From positions 1 to 31,333 of the IMG/VR virus record IMGVR_UViG_3300032163_000071: a stretch of DNA of 31,333 bases; one strand, given 5' to 3'. Numbering within the stretch: position 1 is the stretch's first letter; each line of letters starts with the position of its first letter. This document shows, piece after piece, positions 30,486-31,333 of the stretch. Below the pieces are notes generated by a model that searched no databases, was not told where the DNA came from, and saw only the letters and a list, made by a program, of their open reading frames with translations. A program made the position numbers and the translations under genes. Origin of the DNA: a virus.

Positions 30486-30827
30486 ATGGACACTATGACC
30501 GAAAATTCAACGGAATCAACAGAATCCATTCTCGAAAAATACAGGGACGCTTTGTATGAGAAAAAAAAAGCGGAATTAAACAGCCTCGCAAAAATGACAG
30601 AGATTGAAATCCAAATCACGCGCGATCGACTATCCCTATATCCTGCTATTCAGGAAGCAAAAACCATAACCGCCGCGCGGAAACATTTTGCCCGATTTTT
30701 AAAAGTTTGCGACTTGCTAGAAAAGGCGAAAAAACTCGACCGCGCCGGTTTGCCGTGCGGCAAGGCTTACGCTGACTGGGCTAATGCGAGCTGGATAAAT
30801 GCGAGAAAGGCCCCCCCAAACTGCTGA
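30486..30827 (+). CDS. Hypothetical coiled-coil accessory protein
   Basis: A 113-aa protein with a Glu/Thr/Ser-rich start and a long charged helix (ILEKYRDALYEKKKAELNSL, KMTEIEIQITRDRLSLYPAI, KHFARFLKVCDLLEKAKKLD), probably a coiled coil. Two short C-terminal motifs (GKAYADWANASWINARK) have no recognised match. The SD AGGAGG comes from the shared leader. Function unknown. Confidence 0.65.
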   Translation: MDTMTENSTESTESILEKYRDALYEKKKAELNSLAKMTEIEIQITRDRLSLYPAIQEAKTITAARKHFARFLKVCDLLEKAKKLDRAGLPCGKAYADWANASWINARKAPPNC

Positions 30828-30847
30828 TAAGCTGGATATCCCACAGG

Positions 30848-30897
30848 CGGCCCGCGTTTGCGGGCCGTATTTACCCTCAAACTCGGAGATAAAAATC
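30848..30897 (+). promoter_or_regulatory. GC-hairpin plus SD leader, copy C
   Basis: CGGCCCGC-GTTT-GCGGGCCG (30848-30867) is followed by a block identical to copy A (GTATTTACCCTCAAACTCGG, AGATAAAAATC-ATG). Copies A and C precede the two KYIPADYR paralogues, so leader and gene probably duplicated together. Confidence 0.75.
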
Positions 30898-31236
30898 ATG
30901 GAACCGATTTTTGGAAATTCAAATTCACGTTTTACGCGGGCAATCCGCAATTTTAAAGCCGAAATAGCGAGAGGCCCGAACGGTGATGACCACGACGTTT
31001 ATGTTGTTTATACCGAGGATAGAGCGGACGGCAATATTGGGATAAAGACATATAACGGGAAAAACACATTTCCTCAGTGGTTATTAGATAAATACATACC
31101 CGCTGATTATCGGGTTGTTGTAACAAGTGGCTCTACCAATGCGTGGCACGGGAAAGTATATGCAAAAATGGATCATGAACTCCTGCAACTGTTGGAAATT
31201 CGCTTGGCGGTAACGATTGACCCATGGGCTGATTGA
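30898..31236 (+). CDS. KYIPADYR-family accessory protein, short paralogue
   Basis: A 112-aa protein: NSRFTRAIRNFKAEIARGPN, YVVYTEDRADGNIGIKTYNG, LDKYIPADYRVVVTSGSTNA and WHGKVYAKMD. It aligns along its length with the first 95 residues of the protein at 29565-30125 but lacks the C-terminal Cys half and has a short distinct tail instead. The ATG follows leader copy C. Unknown function; duplicated families of this sort are common in phage early regions that fight host defences. Confidence 0.75.
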   Translation: MEPIFGNSNSRFTRAIRNFKAEIARGPNGDDHDVYVVYTEDRADGNIGIKTYNGKNTFPQWLLDKYIPADYRVVVTSGSTNAWHGKVYAKMDHELLQLLEIRLAVTIDPWAD

Positions 31237-31249
31237 CTCGTAAGAACTG

Positions 31250-31281
31250 GCTGTATTTACCTCAAACTAGGAGAAAAAATC
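31250..31281 (+). promoter_or_regulatory. SD leader cassette, copy D (hairpin missing)
   Basis: TGTATTTACCTCAAACTAGG then AGAAAAAATC-ATG matches the leader at 29073-29096 almost exactly. The GC-rich hairpin seen in copies A-C is absent. Confidence 0.6.
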
Positions 31282-31333
31282 ATGAAAATAAATTTGCCGA
31301 AAATTTTAAAATTACATGCGCTCTGGCTCGAAA
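31282..31333 (+). CDS. Pentapeptide-repeat protein paralogue, 3'-partial
   Basis: The gene runs off the right edge. The visible 17 residues (MKINLPKILKLHALWLE) match the start of the pentapeptide protein at 29097 (KILKLHALWL), and the DNA for this stretch is nearly identical (AAAATTTTAAAATTACATGC). The leader is also the same type. It is most likely a second pentapeptide-repeat gene, but the repeats lie outside the window. Confidence 0.6.
   Translation, partial: MKINLPKILKLHALWLE

Overview
The window is part of the genome of a short-tailed (podovirus-type) double-stranded DNA phage or prophage. The evidence is a T7-like virion gene set: terminase subunits, a head-to-tail connector-type portal, a scaffold, a capsid protein, two tail-tube/nozzle proteins, a gp13-like GNAT protein, a gp14-like core protein, a transglycosylase ejection protein, a second giant virion protein and a fibre with a T7-type N-terminus. 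A nested spanin-like lipoprotein, several signal peptides and a transglycosylase point to a Gram-negative host, probably a pseudomonad-like or other proteobacterium. The species cannot be named from this sequence.

Layout. (1) Positions 2-3280, rightward: the end of a replication and DNA-modification module. It holds a replication protein with a Phg_2220_C region followed by a DnaA domain-I-like region, a Cys-rich protein, an HU/IHF-like protein, a DUF6378-like protein, a PD-(D/E)XK-like nuclease, a Dam-type methylase with an internal 45-bp repeat, and a small ORF. (2) Positions 3274-27114, leftward: one very compact late block, with many ATGA or TAATG stop/start overlaps. Reading in its own direction, it starts with a holin and spanin-like genes. 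The terminase, portal, scaffold, capsid, tail and ejection genes follow, then the fibre, and it ends in an M15 peptidase endolysin. The two modules converge with a 7-bp overlap and no terminator space between them. (3) Positions 27115-28680: a 1.5-kb divergent control region with almost no coding potential. (4) Positions 28681-31333, rightward: small accessory, presumably early, genes separated by near-identical hairpin plus Shine-Dalgarno leaders. Duplicated gene families are visible: two pentapeptide-repeat leaders and two KYIPADYR proteins.

The most striking signal is in the control region. Five copies of a 16-bp palindrome, CGTCAA-N4-TTGACG, lie upstream of an excellent sigma-54 promoter match (TGGCAC-N5-TTGCA, with GG-N10-GC spacing) 51-78 bases before the first rightward gene. 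The palindrome resembles the binding site described for the sigma-54 enhancer-binding/c-di-GMP regulator FleQ. I infer that the rightward module may be under host sigma-54/FleQ-type (motility/biofilm) control, which would be unusual for a phage. The palindromes could instead be phage repressor operators or replication iterons.
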